Shown in pieces: positions 17,955 to 28,019 of a DNA stretch of 64,000 bases. Where the stretch lies: contig NZ_MASU01000013.1 of assembly GCF_003202235.1 (NCBI RefSeq), positions 496,001 through 560,000 of the forward strand. The letters run 5' to 3'. The stretch comes from Prauserella flavalba (lineage in GTDB: Bacteria > Actinomycetota > Actinomycetes > Mycobacteriales > Pseudonocardiaceae). The translations under genes and the position numbers were made by a program. Below the pieces are notes generated by a model. It did not search any database and was not told the origin of the DNA. It saw only the letters and a list, made by a program, of their open reading frames with translations. The first letter of the stretch is position 1. Each line of letters begins with the position of its first letter.

Positions 17955-19280
17955 TCAGGCGTGGGTGTGGCTGGGGCGGCGGTTGCCGCGCTGGGGGCGG
18001 CCGCCCTTGTTCGCGGGCTCGCGACGGCCGCCGAAGGCGGGCCTGCCGCGACCGGGGGCGCCACGACGGCCACCCTGCTGACGCGGCGCGCGGTGCTGCT
18101 CGACCACGGGAACACCGCTCGGCGTGCGGGCGCCCGTGATGCGCGCCAGCTCCTCGTCACCGGGGCGGACGGTCGCCGACGCCGGCTTCACGCCCGCGCG
18201 GTCGGTCATCCTGCGCACCGTGCGCCGCTGGTCACGGGTCACGAGCGTCACCACCGTGCCCGACGCGCCCGCGCGCGCGGTGCGGCCCGCGCGGTGCAGG
18301 TAGTCCTTGTGATCGGCGGCGGGGTCGACGTGCACCACGAGGCTCACGTCGTCGACGTGGATGCCGCGCGCGGCGACGTCGGTGGCCACCAGCACGTGGG
18401 TGCGGCCGTCCTTGAAGTCGGCCAGCACGCGGTTGCGCTGGCCCTGCGTCTTGCCGCCGTGCAGCGCGCCCGCGTGCACGCCGCTGGAGCGCAGCCGCGT
18501 GGTCAGCCGGTCGACGTGGTGCTTGGTGCGCACGAACATGATCGTGCGGCCCTCGCGGGCACCGATCTCGGTGATCACGGCCTGCTTCTCCTCGTGGGAG
18601 ACCTGCAGGAGGAAGTGGTCCATCGTGGTCACGCTGGCCGTCACCGGTGCCACCGAGTGCGTCACCGGGTCGGTGAGGTAGCGCTTGACGAGCCGCTCGA
18701 CGTCACCGTCGAGGGTCGCCGAGAACAGCAGGCGCTGGCCATCGGCCGGGGTCAGGTCGAGGATCTCCCGCACCTGCGGCAGGAAGCCCATGTCGGCCAT
18801 CTGGTCGGCCTCGTCGAGCGCCACGAACTGGACGGCGTCGAGCCGGCAGGTGCCCTGCCGGACGTGGTCGGAGAGCCGGCCGGGCGTGGCGATCAGCAGG
18901 TCCACGCCGCGCGCGAGCGCGTCGGCCTGCCGGGTGAAGGCCATGCCGCCGACGGCCGTGCGGCACCACAGGCCGAGCGACTTGGCCAGCGGGATGAGCG
19001 CGTCGGCGACCTGCATCGCCAGCTCACGGGTGGGAACGAGCACGAGCGCGCGGGGCTGCTTCGGCTGGGCCTTGCCGCCGTGCAACCTGGACAGCAGTGC
19101 CAGGCCGAACGCGAGGGTCTTGCCGGAGCCCGTCTGGGCGCGGCCGAGCACATCCCGGCCTGCCAGCGCGTCGGGCAGGGTCGCCGCCTGGATCGGGAAC
19201 GCCTCCGCCATGCCCGCCTGCTGCAGAGCACGCAGCAGCGGAGCCGGAAGGTTCAGGTCGGCGAACGAAGTCGTTGTCAC
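17955..19280 (-). CDS. DEAD-box ATP-dependent RNA helicase
   Basis: RNA helicase of 441 residues, probably active in RNA remodelling or ribosome assembly in the cytoplasm. From the GTG at 19280: Q-motif (F-P-I-Q), Walker A A-Q-T-G-S-G-K-T (about 48-55), P-T-R-E-L, D-E-A-D, S-A-T, and the second domain with V-A-T-D-V-A-A-R-G-I and H-R-A-G-R-T-A-R. The tail is short and Arg/Gly/Asn-rich, ending near residue 441, as in RhlE-type proteins. The open frame extends to 19427 but only over non-conserved sequence. A RIO kinase gene lies upstream on the same strand. Confidence 0.93.
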   Translation of the reverse strand: MTTTSFADLNLPAPLLRALQQAGMAEAFPIQAATLPDALAGRDVLGRAQTGSGKTLAFGLALLSRLHGGKAQPKQPRALVLVPTRELAMQVADALIPLAKSLGLWCRTAVGGMAFTRQADALARGVDLLIATPGRLSDHVRQGTCRLDAVQFVALDEADQMADMGFLPQVREILDLTPADGQRLLFSATLDGDVERLVKRYLTDPVTHSVAPVTASVTTMDHFLLQVSHEEKQAVITEIGAREGRTIMFVRTKHHVDRLTTRLRSSGVHAGALHGGKTQGQRNRVLADFKDGRTHVLVATDVAARGIHVDDVSLVVHVDPAADHKDYLHRAGRTARAGASGTVVTLVTRDQRRTVRRMTDRAGVKPASATVRPGDEELARITGARTPSGVPVVEQHRAPRQQGGRRGAPGRGRPAFGGRREPANKGGRPQRGNRRPSHTHA

Positions 19281-19417
19281 GCAATGCCTCTCGGACGTGG
19301 TACGTCGCAAGGAGGCCCGGTTGCCCGCACAGGGGCAGGTCGCGATGGTGGTGCGATGGGCGTTCACAGGGACGGACCCGGCGCACGGTGCTACTGGGCA
19401 CCACGCGCCAACTGATG

Positions 19418-19463
19418 GGTGGAGCACCGCGCTCTGGCTACTCGGGCTTGGCGGTGCTCCACC
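19418..19463 (-). terminator. Hairpin between the RIO kinase and DEAD helicase genes
   Basis: Perfect 13-bp inverted repeat GGTGGAGCACCGC (19418-19430) / GCGGTGCTCCACC (19451-19463) around a 20-base loop. On the minus strand it starts 8 bases after the RIO kinase stop and about 140 bases before the helicase start, so it could end the kinase message or fold in the helicase leader. There is no T-run. Confidence 0.5.
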
Positions 19464-19471
19464 ACTCTACC

Positions 19472-20431
19472 TCAGGGCGCCCCGGCGCTTCGGCGCAGCC
19501 TCGCTGCCAGCTCTTGTTCCGCGATTTCGCCTGCGTCCAGACCCCTTGCGGCGAACCACTTCGCCATGTTGCGCACGTCACGTTCGAGGAACGCCGCCCC
19601 GCGCGGGTTGCTCACCACGTCCACCACCTGTGGCAGATCGATGAGCAGCAGCCGTCCATCGTGGACGAGCACGTTGTACGGCGAGAGGTCGCCGTGGCAC
19701 AGACCTTCCCCGGCCAGCAGCTCCAGTGCCACGACGAGCTGGTGCCACAGTCGCAGCAGTTCGTCGTGGCCCGGCCGCAGCTCGGCGAGCCGGGGAGCGG
19801 CGGTTCCGCCATCGTCGCCGAGGAACTCCAGGAGCAGCTCCGTACCCGAGAGCTGGACCGGGTACGGCACGGGCGCACCGATCGTCCACAAGCGACTCAA
19901 CGCGGCGAACTCGGCCGCGGCCCACTGCTCCGCGATGAGGTTGCGGCCGAACGCGCTGCGCTTGCGCATCGCCCGCATCTCCCGGGACCGGCGCACGCGC
20001 CTGCCCTCGAGGTAACCGGCGTCGCGGTGGAACGTCTTGTGCTCGTCGGAGCGGTACCGCTTGGCGGCCAGCAGGCATTCCCGCGACCGGTCGGGCAGCC
20101 CGCGCCGCAGCAGGTGCACGTCGGCCTCCTTGCCCGTTTTGAGCAGACCGAGCTCGGTGTCGGTGGCGGCGAGCTCGGTGACCACCCAGTCCGGGAACGG
20201 GCTCGGGCCGTGGCCGCCCGCGTCCCACGTGGACCAGCGGTCGGCACCGCCGGGCAGCTCGGTCTCGGTGTAGGCGTCGTCGCGCAGCCGGGCGAGCCGG
20301 GCGCGCTCGTGCTCGGTGAGCCGTCCACCTCGCGCGGGAGCGGGCTCATCGGCGAAGCGTGGTTTGCGCGGCTTGCGGCGGACGGGACGGTCGTCGAAAC
20401 GGTCGAAATCGGAAAAATCGTGCGATCGCAC
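19472..20431 (-). CDS. RIO-family serine/threonine kinase (RIO1-like)
   Basis: Atypical protein kinase/ATPase of 319 residues. After a basic, disordered N-terminus it shows the RIO hallmarks: P-loop-like K-T-G-K-E-A-D-V-H (about 98-106), the catalytic Lys in A-A-K-R-Y-R, H-G-D-L-S-P-Y-N-V-L-V catalytic loop, and I-D-L-P-Q-V-V-D metal loop. RIO1/2 mature the small ribosomal subunit in eukaryotes and archaea; bacterial members are less studied. The helicase gene downstream on the same strand makes an RNA or ribosome role plausible here (inference). GTG start at 20431. Confidence 0.88.
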   Translation of the reverse strand: MRSHDFSDFDRFDDRPVRRKPRKPRFADEPAPARGGRLTEHERARLARLRDDAYTETELPGGADRWSTWDAGGHGPSPFPDWVVTELAATDTELGLLKTGKEADVHLLRRGLPDRSRECLLAAKRYRSDEHKTFHRDAGYLEGRRVRRSREMRAMRKRSAFGRNLIAEQWAAAEFAALSRLWTIGAPVPYPVQLSGTELLLEFLGDDGGTAAPRLAELRPGHDELLRLWHQLVVALELLAGEGLCHGDLSPYNVLVHDGRLLLIDLPQVVDVVSNPRGAAFLERDVRNMAKWFAARGLDAGEIAEQELAARLRRSAGAP

Positions 20432-20635
20432 TGGAGGGGCTCCTCGTGGAAGGCCCCGCCAGTACTGGCGATCAGCGCGGCGGGGCGGATGGGCGGGCGA
20501 ACGGAACGCCCGTGACCTCGATAGACACCAGGCACCTCCTTCGGCTCGCCGGCTCTCCGCCGGACCTCACGGTTCGCCTGTCACTGTCCCGGGTCGCCTG
20601 CGGGCGCGCAACCGAATTCCGGCAAGCTGGGGATC

Positions 20636-21751
20636 ATGCGGATCGTGGTCATCGGATCGGGGATCGCCGGGGCGGGCGCGGCCTATCAGCTCGCCAGGCT
20701 CGGCGCGGAGGTCGTGGTCGCCGACGCGGACCTGCCGGGTACGGCGACCGCCGCGGGCGCCGGAATCGTCTGCCCGTGGACCTCGCGCAAGCTCGACGAC
20801 GCCGAGCTCGGTTTCGCGGCCAGGGCCGCGGCGTACTACCGGACCTTCACCGAGCGGCTCGCCGAGGACGGCCAGCGCGACTCGTCGTTCGAGCTGGTCG
20901 GCGGCATGGTCGTGGCCGAGGACGACGCGGAGCTGGCCGAAGTGCACGAGCGGGTGAGCGCCAACGCGACCCGGTGGCCGGAGGCGGGCGAGGTGAGCCT
21001 GCTGGACGCCACACAGGCGCGTGAGTTGTTCCCCGCGCTGGCGCCCGGACTGGGAGCCGTGCACGTCGCCGGCGCCGGGCGGGTGGACGGGCGCAGGCTG
21101 CGTGCGGCGATGCTGCGTGCGGCCATCCGGCTCGGGGCTCGGCTGGTCGAGGGCACGGCGGAGCTGCACGTCGCGGGCGAGCACGTCACCGGCGTGCGCG
21201 TGGGCAGGGAGCTGGTGGCGGCCGACCGCGTGCTCGTGGCCGCGGGCGCGTGGAGCGCGCAGCTGCTCGCACCGCTCGGAGTGCGGATCGGGGTCGAACC
21301 GCAACGCGGCCAGATCAGCCACTTCGAGCTGCCCGGCACCGACACCGCGGCCTGGCCCGTGGTGCTGCCCCTGTCGAGCCACTACCTCCTGGCGTTCCCC
21401 GGCTCACGGGTCGTGGCGGGAGCCACGAGGGAGACCGGCTCCGGTTTCGACCACCGGATCACGGCGGCGGGCCAGCAGGAGGTGCTGGACAACGCGCTCG
21501 CGGTCGCGCCGGGGCTCGCCGACGCGACGCTCGTGGAAACGCGGATCGGCTTCCGCCCCGCGACCCCGGACGGCAGGCCCCTGCTCGGCGCGCTGACCGC
21601 GTACCCCGAGGTGTTCGTGCTCAGCGGCTTCGGCCCCTCCGGCCTGACGCTGGGCCCCTACGCTGCGGCCCTGACCGCCTCGCTGCTGCTGGACCAGCCG
21701 GTGGCCGACGACCTCGGCGCGCTGGCTCCGGAGCGCTTCACGCCCCGGTGA
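20636..21751 (+). CDS. FAD-dependent oxidoreductase of the DAO (D-amino acid/glycine oxidase) family
   Basis: Flavoenzyme of 371 residues. The N-terminal FAD loop is V-I-G-S-G-I-A-G-A-G (5-14) with the ribose-binding acidic residue in V-V-A-D-A-D; W-T-S-R-K follows the dinucleotide fold. Near the C-terminus G-F-R-P-A-T-P-D-G-R-P and S-G-F-G-P-S-G-L-T-L-G-P bind the flavin, as in DadA and glycine oxidases. Likely substrates are small amines or D-amino acids. ATG start, divergent from the RIO kinase with a 204-base gap; the 3' end overlaps yaaA by 14 bases. Confidence 0.87.
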   Translation: MRIVVIGSGIAGAGAAYQLARLGAEVVVADADLPGTATAAGAGIVCPWTSRKLDDAELGFAARAAAYYRTFTERLAEDGQRDSSFELVGGMVVAEDDAELAEVHERVSANATRWPEAGEVSLLDATQARELFPALAPGLGAVHVAGAGRVDGRRLRAAMLRAAIRLGARLVEGTAELHVAGEHVTGVRVGRELVAADRVLVAAGAWSAQLLAPLGVRIGVEPQRGQISHFELPGTDTAAWPVVLPLSSHYLLAFPGSRVVAGATRETGSGFDHRITAAGQQEVLDNALAVAPGLADATLVETRIGFRPATPDGRPLLGALTAYPEVFVLSGFGPSGLTLGPYAAALTASLLLDQPVADDLGALAPERFTPR

Positions 21752-22481
21752 CCAGCTCCAGCTCGTGCTCGCCGGTGCGTTCCACGGAGATGCCCGCCTT
21801 CACCGCCACGGAGACGACACCGTCCACTGTGGATGGTGTGGCCCTGCTTGTGGCCAGCGCGGCGGCGAGCTTGCCCTTGTACGCCTTGTTGTGGTGGCTC
21901 ACCGTCTTGCGCCTGCCCGCCGCGTCCTCGGTGACCACGCGCACCGTCACCGCGCCCGGCACGCGCGCGAGCGCCGCGTAGGTGCCGGAGCGCAGGTCCA
22001 CCACCAGCTCGCCGACCTCGGCCAGCACCGGTTCGAGCACCGGCCGCCACAGCGAGCGCAGCGTGCCGAACCCGGGCACTCCGCTGCCACCCGAGAGCCG
22101 GTACGCCGGGATCGGGTCACCGGCCCGCACCACGCCGAACAGCGCCGACGCCACCGCGAGCCGCCGCTCGGCCCGTGCCAGCTCGCTCTTGCGGAAGCTC
22201 CCCGCGTCCAGCGCGTCGTAGAGCACGCCCGTGTAGCGGCGCAGCGCCGGAGTGGTCGGCGCGGTCCACAGTCGCCCGTTGCGGGCCACCTCGTCCTGCT
22301 GCCGTTCCGAGAGTCCCAGCGCGGCCAGGCTCGCCGGCACGTCGGCCGACAGGTCCACGAGCGCGTCGATGAGCTTGCGCCGCAACGGGTTCAGCTCGGG
22401 GAAGGACAACGCGCCGAGGTCCAGTGGACCGCCGTCGCCGCCATCGGCCTTGGTCTCGGAGGGAGGAAGCAGAACGAGCAC
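21738..22481 (-). CDS. yaaA: Peroxide stress protein YaaA (DUF328)
   Basis: Protein of 247 residues from the GTG at 22481, which places L-V-L-L-P-P-S-E-T-K at the N-terminus as in the family; a TTG three codons earlier is also open. Conserved R-Y-T-G-V-L-Y, P-I-P-A-Y-R-L, and D-L-R-S-G-T-Y with a K-x-x-x-H-x-x-K-x-x-K-G-K-L-A near the end (S-H-H-N-K-A-Y-K-G-K). In E. coli YaaA lowers free iron during peroxide stress and binds DNA with a helix-hairpin-helix. Convergent overlap with the oxidase, a hydrogen peroxide producer, may be chance. Confidence 0.9.
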   Translation of the reverse strand: MLVLLPPSETKADGGDGGPLDLGALSFPELNPLRRKLIDALVDLSADVPASLAALGLSERQQDEVARNGRLWTAPTTPALRRYTGVLYDALDAGSFRKSELARAERRLAVASALFGVVRAGDPIPAYRLSGGSGVPGFGTLRSLWRPVLEPVLAEVGELVVDLRSGTYAALARVPGAVTVRVVTEDAAGRRKTVSHHNKAYKGKLAAALATSRATPSTVDGVVSVAVKAGISVERTGEHELELVTGA

Positions 22482-22499
22482 GGCCGGCAAGTCTAGTGG

Positions 22500-22853
22500 T
22501 CAGTCGTGATAGCTCCCCACGCAGAACTCGTTGCCCTCCGGATCGGCCAGCACCGTCCAGATCAGCCCCGGCATCTCGTGGGCGGCGAGCGCCGTGGCCC
22601 CGAGTCCCACCAGGCGTGCCACCTCGCCCTCCCGGTCGCCGGTGCCGAAGTCCAGGTGCACTCTGTTCTTGCCCGTGCGCGGTTCCGGTACGCGTTGCAG
22701 GGCCAGCCGCACCCCTCCTTCCGTCGTGCTCGACAACATCACGTACTCGCCGTAGTCGGCGGCGATCTCCACGCCCAGTGCCTCGCACCAGAACGCCGCG
22801 AGCTTCCGCGGGTCCTCGCAGTCGATCGTCACCATGCCCAGCTGCATCGTCAT
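22500..22853 (-). CDS. VOC-superfamily (glyoxalase/bleomycin resistance fold) protein
   Basis: Small metal-fold protein of 117 residues with the glyoxalase-like pattern: M-V-T-I-D-C-E-D-P-R-K-L-A-A-F-W at the start, R-V-H-L-D-F in the middle and D-P-E-G-N-E-F-C at the end, the last holding a likely metal-binding Glu. Starts at ATG 22853 (a second ATG at 22847 is possible). It is 18 bases upstream of yaaA on the same strand and probably shares a transcript. The substrate is unknown. Confidence 0.85.
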   Translation of the reverse strand: MTMQLGMVTIDCEDPRKLAAFWCEALGVEIAADYGEYVMLSSTTEGGVRLALQRVPEPRTGKNRVHLDFGTGDREGEVARLVGLGATALAAHEMPGLIWTVLADPEGNEFCVGSYHD

Positions 22854-22956
22854 GCCGTGACACTAGGGAGGGGGTACGACAAATACCGGTTGCAGCAGCT
22901 AGGCGGCCGTTGGCTACCCTTCGACGAACGTCTTTTGCGCTTCCCAGGAGAACATC

Positions 22957-24705
<1,749 letters not shown>

Positions 24706-24716
24706 AGTCCGCGCGC

Positions 24717-25664
24717 ATGGGGTGGTGGCGTCGCAAGCCGGACGATCTTTCGGCTCGGTACGGCTACGAGGACCGCGCGGCGCTCAAGGGAATCGGCGGG
24801 TACGAGCCGGCCGATGCCGCCGACGCGACGCCGGAGTTCGTCAGGAGCGCCCCGCAGGCGCCGCCTCCTCCCGAACCGCCGAAACCGCGCCCGAAGCGGA
24901 AGAAGGCTCCGTTCGCGGTGGTGCTGCTGCTGACGCTCGTCGGCGGGGTCATCAGCCTGGCCAGGGGCATCGCGGGCAATCTCGAGGACGACGACGCCTC
25001 GTCGCCCGCGCCGCCCGTCACCGAGGCGGCTCCGTACACGCCGGAACCGGACGTGATCGTGCCTCCCGTGGTCGAGGGCTGGCAGTCCGTCGCGGGCGGC
25101 GACGGCGCGTACGCCTACGACGTGCCGCCGTCGTGGACACCGGAGCCGAGCGTGATCCACGGCTGGGAGGCCGACGACGTCCGCCCCGGCATCACGCTCG
25201 CCGCCAGCGCGTTCACCGGCGGGGAGGTGTGTGACCACCGGGACCGAGGGGGCGCGGGGGTGACCCCGGTCGACAGCGCTGACCCGGCGTCGGCGGCGAG
25301 GGAGACCGCCGAGCTCCTCGCGGGCCACGCCTACTCGGAGGAAGGCGGCCCCGCGCCCGCGCTCGCCGCCGGTGCGCCCGAGCAGGCGACGGTGTCGTTC
25401 GGCGGCGACGCCACGCAGCCGGCGAGCATCACGGTGGTGGAGGTGACCACCGAGGGCGGTGACTGCCTGCCCGACCGCGCGCTCGTGGCGGCGATCGCGG
25501 TGGAACCTGCCGGGGGCACGGGCCGGATCCCCGTGCTGGTGACCTACGCCGACCAGGACTACGCGGGGGCGCCGACGCGCGACGAGCTGCTGCGCATCCT
25601 GCACAGCCTGCGGTCGGTGCCCGAGGAGGACCGCACGACGGTTCCGGCCACGCCCACGTCCTGA
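24717..25664 (+). CDS. Single-pass membrane protein with extracytoplasmic domain, unknown function
   Basis: Hypothetical protein of 315 residues. It starts with a cytoplasmic W-W-R-R-K segment, then a proline- and lysine-rich stretch (45-63), one membrane helix at about 65-84 (F-A-V-V-L-L-L-T-L-V-G-G-V-I-S-L), an acidic linker, and an extracytoplasmic domain from about 115 to the end with two cysteines. It resembles the family of actinobacterial exported proteins with a C-terminal domain of the Mog1/LpqN kind only in shape; I cannot name a family. ATG 11 bases after proS, so probably in the same transcript. Confidence 0.7.
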   Translation: MGWWRRKPDDLSARYGYEDRAALKGIGGYEPADAADATPEFVRSAPQAPPPPEPPKPRPKRKKAPFAVVLLLTLVGGVISLARGIAGNLEDDDASSPAPPVTEAAPYTPEPDVIVPPVVEGWQSVAGGDGAYAYDVPPSWTPEPSVIHGWEADDVRPGITLAASAFTGGEVCDHRDRGGAGVTPVDSADPASAARETAELLAGHAYSEEGGPAPALAAGAPEQATVSFGGDATQPASITVVEVTTEGGDCLPDRALVAAIAVEPAGGTGRIPVLVTYADQDYAGAPTRDELLRILHSLRSVPEEDRTTVPATPTS

Positions 25665-25669
25665 CCGTC

Positions 25670-26368
25670 CTAACGCAACAGTCCCGCGAGGACGGCGGCG
25701 GTGTCGGACAGGTCGCCGAACACGACGTGCGCGCCGCTGGCCCGCAGCTCGTCCTCGCCGTACCAGCCCGTGGCGACGCCGACCGCGACCGCACCGTGGT
25801 GCAGCGCCGACTCGATGTCGTGCGGGGTGTCGCCGACCACCGCCACGGCGCCGGGCGCGAACGTGGTGCCGTGCTTGGCCGAGGCCAGCGCGACGGCGCG
25901 CTCGACGAGGTCGGGCCGGTGTGCCGAGAGCGAGCCGTAGCCGCCGATCCCGAAGTCGATGTGGGTGTGCAGGCCGAACGCGCTCAGCTTGTGCTCGGCG
26001 ATCTCCGGCAGGTTGCCCGTGACGAGCGACTGCACCACGCCGTGCCCGGCGAGCGCGGCGAGCGCGTCCTGCGCGCCGGGCAGTGCGTGTCCCCGGCCGC
26101 TCAGCGTCGGCAGTGACCGCGTCGAGAGGGCGACGAGCTCCCGCCACACGCGCTGGACGAGCTCGTCGTCGGCCTCGATCCCGTGTGCGGTCAGCAGCTC
26201 GGTGGTGATGGCGAGCTCGGTGCGGCCCGCGAACCTCGGCATCTCCTCCAGCGCGATGCCGGCGACGGAGGCGAGCGCCTCGGTGTACCAGCTGCCGCCG
26301 AGCCCGCGCAGGTCGACGAGCGTCAGGTCGATATCCCACAGCACGAGGCGGTTCGGCGAAGCGGTCAC
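25670..26368 (-). CDS. HAD-family hydrolase (phosphoglycolate phosphatase-like)
   Basis: Haloacid dehalogenase-fold phosphatase of 232 residues from the GTG at 26368. Motif I is D-I-D-L-T-L (nucleophile Asp near residue 12), motif II is V-T-G-N-L near the middle, motif III Lys lies after it and motif IV is V-V-G-D-T-P-H-D-I. The cap sequence resembles Gph/PGMB-like proteins. The nucleophile motif has Ile-Asp-Leu where D-x-D-x-T/V is expected, which is allowed. A longer frame reaches 26449 but passes through a promoter palindrome. Convergent with the preceding gene, 5 bases apart. Confidence 0.87.
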   Translation of the reverse strand: MTASPNRLVLWDIDLTLVDLRGLGGSWYTEALASVAGIALEEMPRFAGRTELAITTELLTAHGIEADDELVQRVWRELVALSTRSLPTLSGRGHALPGAQDALAALAGHGVVQSLVTGNLPEIAEHKLSAFGLHTHIDFGIGGYGSLSAHRPDLVERAVALASAKHGTTFAPGAVAVVGDTPHDIESALHHGAVAVGVATGWYGEDELRASGAHVVFGDLSDTAAVLAGLLR

Positions 26369-26394
26369 CCCGCTCACGCTACCGGGAGCTGTTT

Positions 26395-26451
26395 TCAACG
26401 GACGTTGACATCTTCCGCGCGACGACCGTACCGTGGTCGTGTAATTCAACG
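26395..26451 (+). promoter_or_regulatory. Promoter with TCAACG-GA-CGTTGA operator before the permease-like gene
   Basis: A 14-base perfect palindrome (26395-26408) overlaps a TTGACA -35 box (26405-26410); TACCGT at 26429-26434 is a fair -10 at 18-base spacing. The half-site TTCAACGGA recurs at 26445. The arrangement looks like a repressor (TetR-like) operator blocking the -35 box, but no regulator gene is adjacent. It could also affect the divergent HAD gene. Confidence 0.5.
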
Positions 26452-26476
26452 GAGGAAGAATTGGGAGGGGATCAGC

Positions 26477-27604
26477 ATGGCTGGTCCGACGTCACGCGGA
26501 GGTGGACGGCTCGCGGTGCTGACGGCACTCGTGGGCGGCCTTGCCGTCGTGGTGCTGGGGTTCCTCACGTTCGGCGCGCAGACCACGGCCGCGCCCAAGC
26601 ACGTGCCGGTCGCGGTCTCGGCGCCGGCGACCGGGCCACTGCACCAGGCGGCCCAGCGGGTCGCGGGGCAGGGCGGCGAGGTGCTCGGGTGGCGCGTCAC
26701 CACTCCGGCCGAGGGCAGGCAGCTGCTCGAGGACAAGGAGGTCTACGGGGTTCTCGAGCTGACCGCGGCGCAGGGGGCGCCCTCGGCGAAGGTCGTGGTC
26801 TCCGGTGCGGTGAACCCGACCGGGACGCAGCTCGCGCAGCAGGGGCTGACCGGTGCGGGTCAGGCACTGACGGCCGCGTTCGCCCAGGGTGGGGCGGCGG
26901 CTCCCGTCGCCGTGGAGACCGTGCACGAGACCGGCGCCGCCGGCCGGTTCGCCCCGCTGGGCCTCAGCGCGCTCGCGTGGGTCGGCGGGCTCGCCGCAGG
27001 CGCGGCGCTGACGGTGCTCTCGCAGCGCAGGGGGGCCCTGCCGTCGCCGCTCGCCCGGTTCACGCAGGTGCTCGGCACCAGCGTGCTGGTGACCGGTGCG
27101 CTCGTCGGCTTCGTCGCGCTGTGGGACTCCTCGCTGCACCTCGGCTGGGAGACGATCGGTTTCGTCTTCCTGACCGCGATGGCGTTCGCCTCGCTGCAGG
27201 CCGGGCTCCTGCGCCTGCTCGGGGTGAGGGCGATGGCGATTCTCGGTCCGCTCTACCTGCTCGCGCCGTCGGTGGCGAGCCAGGTGCCTGAGATGCTCAA
27301 CCCGGCGTACGCGAACCTGCTGTGGTCGTGGACGCCGTTCCGGTTCTCGACCGAGGGCCTGCGGAGCCTGCTCGTCGGCACGCCTGACGCGCCCGACGTC
27401 GCGACGGGCGTGTGGGTGCTCGGCGCGATGCTCGTGGCCGGGCTGCTCGTGGTGCTCTGGCCGCGGCGCGGCTCAGCCGGCGAGGAAGCTGAACCGCAGT
27501 CGCCGCACGGTGTTGTCGATGTTGGTGTCGACCAGGCAGATCGACTGCCACGTGCCGAGGGCGAGCACCCCGCCGAGCACGGGAACGCTCGCGTACGGCG
27601 GTAG
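26477..27604 (+). CDS. Membrane protein resembling ABC-2/DUF3533-type permeases
   Basis: Protein of 375 residues from the ATG at 26477 (behind GGGAGGGGATCAGC). One N-terminal membrane helix (about 12-32), an extracytoplasmic domain to about 150, then about five membrane helices between 155 and 335. This topology is that of YhgE/Pip and DUF3533 permease-like proteins, with no ATPase partner here. The last 44 residues (Arg/Glu/Gly-rich, from 27473) are read antisense to yjbQ and look like meaningless sequence, so the gene may once have ended earlier. A possible operator lies upstream. Confidence 0.7.
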   Translation: MAGPTSRGGGRLAVLTALVGGLAVVVLGFLTFGAQTTAAPKHVPVAVSAPATGPLHQAAQRVAGQGGEVLGWRVTTPAEGRQLLEDKEVYGVLELTAAQGAPSAKVVVSGAVNPTGTQLAQQGLTGAGQALTAAFAQGGAAAPVAVETVHETGAAGRFAPLGLSALAWVGGLAAGAALTVLSQRRGALPSPLARFTQVLGTSVLVTGALVGFVALWDSSLHLGWETIGFVFLTAMAFASLQAGLLRLLGVRAMAILGPLYLLAPSVASQVPEMLNPAYANLLWSWTPFRFSTEGLRSLLVGTPDAPDVATGVWVLGAMLVAGLLVVLWPRRGSAGEEAEPQSPHGVVDVGVDQADRLPRAEGEHPAEHGNARVRR

Positions 27605-27883
27605 GAAGGCGGGCAGCACGTGGTCACGACCGTGGCCACGGCTGCCGTGCCGGTGCCGCCAGCGGTCGTCGCGGGGGAGCAGCTCGTCGATCGCGGCCAG
27701 CAGGTCGTCGTCGCTGCCCGCGCCGGTCTCCAGGATCGCCAGCCCCGCCGTCGCGTGCGGGACCCAGACGTGCAGGAGGCCGTCGCCCGCGTCGGCATCG
27801 GCGAGAAATCGTTCCGCTTCCTTGGTCAGGTCCTGTACCACGGCGTTTCCGCCGGTACGCAGCTCGATCTCGGTGGAGTACAT
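27473..27883 (-). CDS. YjbQ / UPF0047 family (secondary thiamine-phosphate synthase-like) protein
   Basis: Small protein of 136 residues from the ATG at 27883. Conserved H-A-T-A-G-L-A-I-L-E, the run D-D-L-L-A-A-I-D-E-L, H-x-H-G-S-R-G-H-G-R-D-H-V-L-P-A and G-T-W-Q-S-I-C-L-V-D identify the family; the His and Glu residues line a metal site. Weak thiamine-phosphate synthase activity is reported for E. coli YjbQ, but the natural role is open. Its last 132 bases overlap the end of the permease-like gene on the other strand. Confidence 0.88.
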   Translation of the reverse strand: MYSTEIELRTGGNAVVQDLTKEAERFLADADAGDGLLHVWVPHATAGLAILETGAGSDDDLLAAIDELLPRDDRWRHRHGSRGHGRDHVLPAFLPPYASVPVLGGVLALGTWQSICLVDTNIDNTVRRLRFSFLAG

Positions 27884-27909
27884 AGCACAACCGTATCGCT
27901 CACCATAGT

Positions 27910-27922
27910 GCATACTGTATGC
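27910..27922. promoter_or_regulatory. 13-base palindrome in the yjbQ/pntAA divergent promoter
   Basis: GCATACTGTATGC is a perfect palindrome around a central T, 27 bases upstream of the yjbQ ATG and about 98 before pntAA. It is one of the few AT-richer words in the region, so it may be an operator or hold a -10 element for either gene. The binding protein is unknown. Confidence 0.4.
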
Positions 27923-28019
27923 GAAACTGTGGTGATTGCGACACTCCTCACGTGATCTGGATAACGTTGTCGTCCAGTATGGTCACCACGCCGGACCGCA
28001 GGCCCGAGAGGACGCCAAG

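Noticed and set aside
22854-22956. Possible T-box leader before proS
   Set aside because: Only 103 bases, with no T-box word or specifier loop visible.
26183-26476. N-terminal extension of the permease-like frame upstream of 26477
   Set aside because: It crosses the divergent HAD gene and the promoter with its palindrome; the ATG at 26477 has a good ribosome site and starts the membrane helix region.
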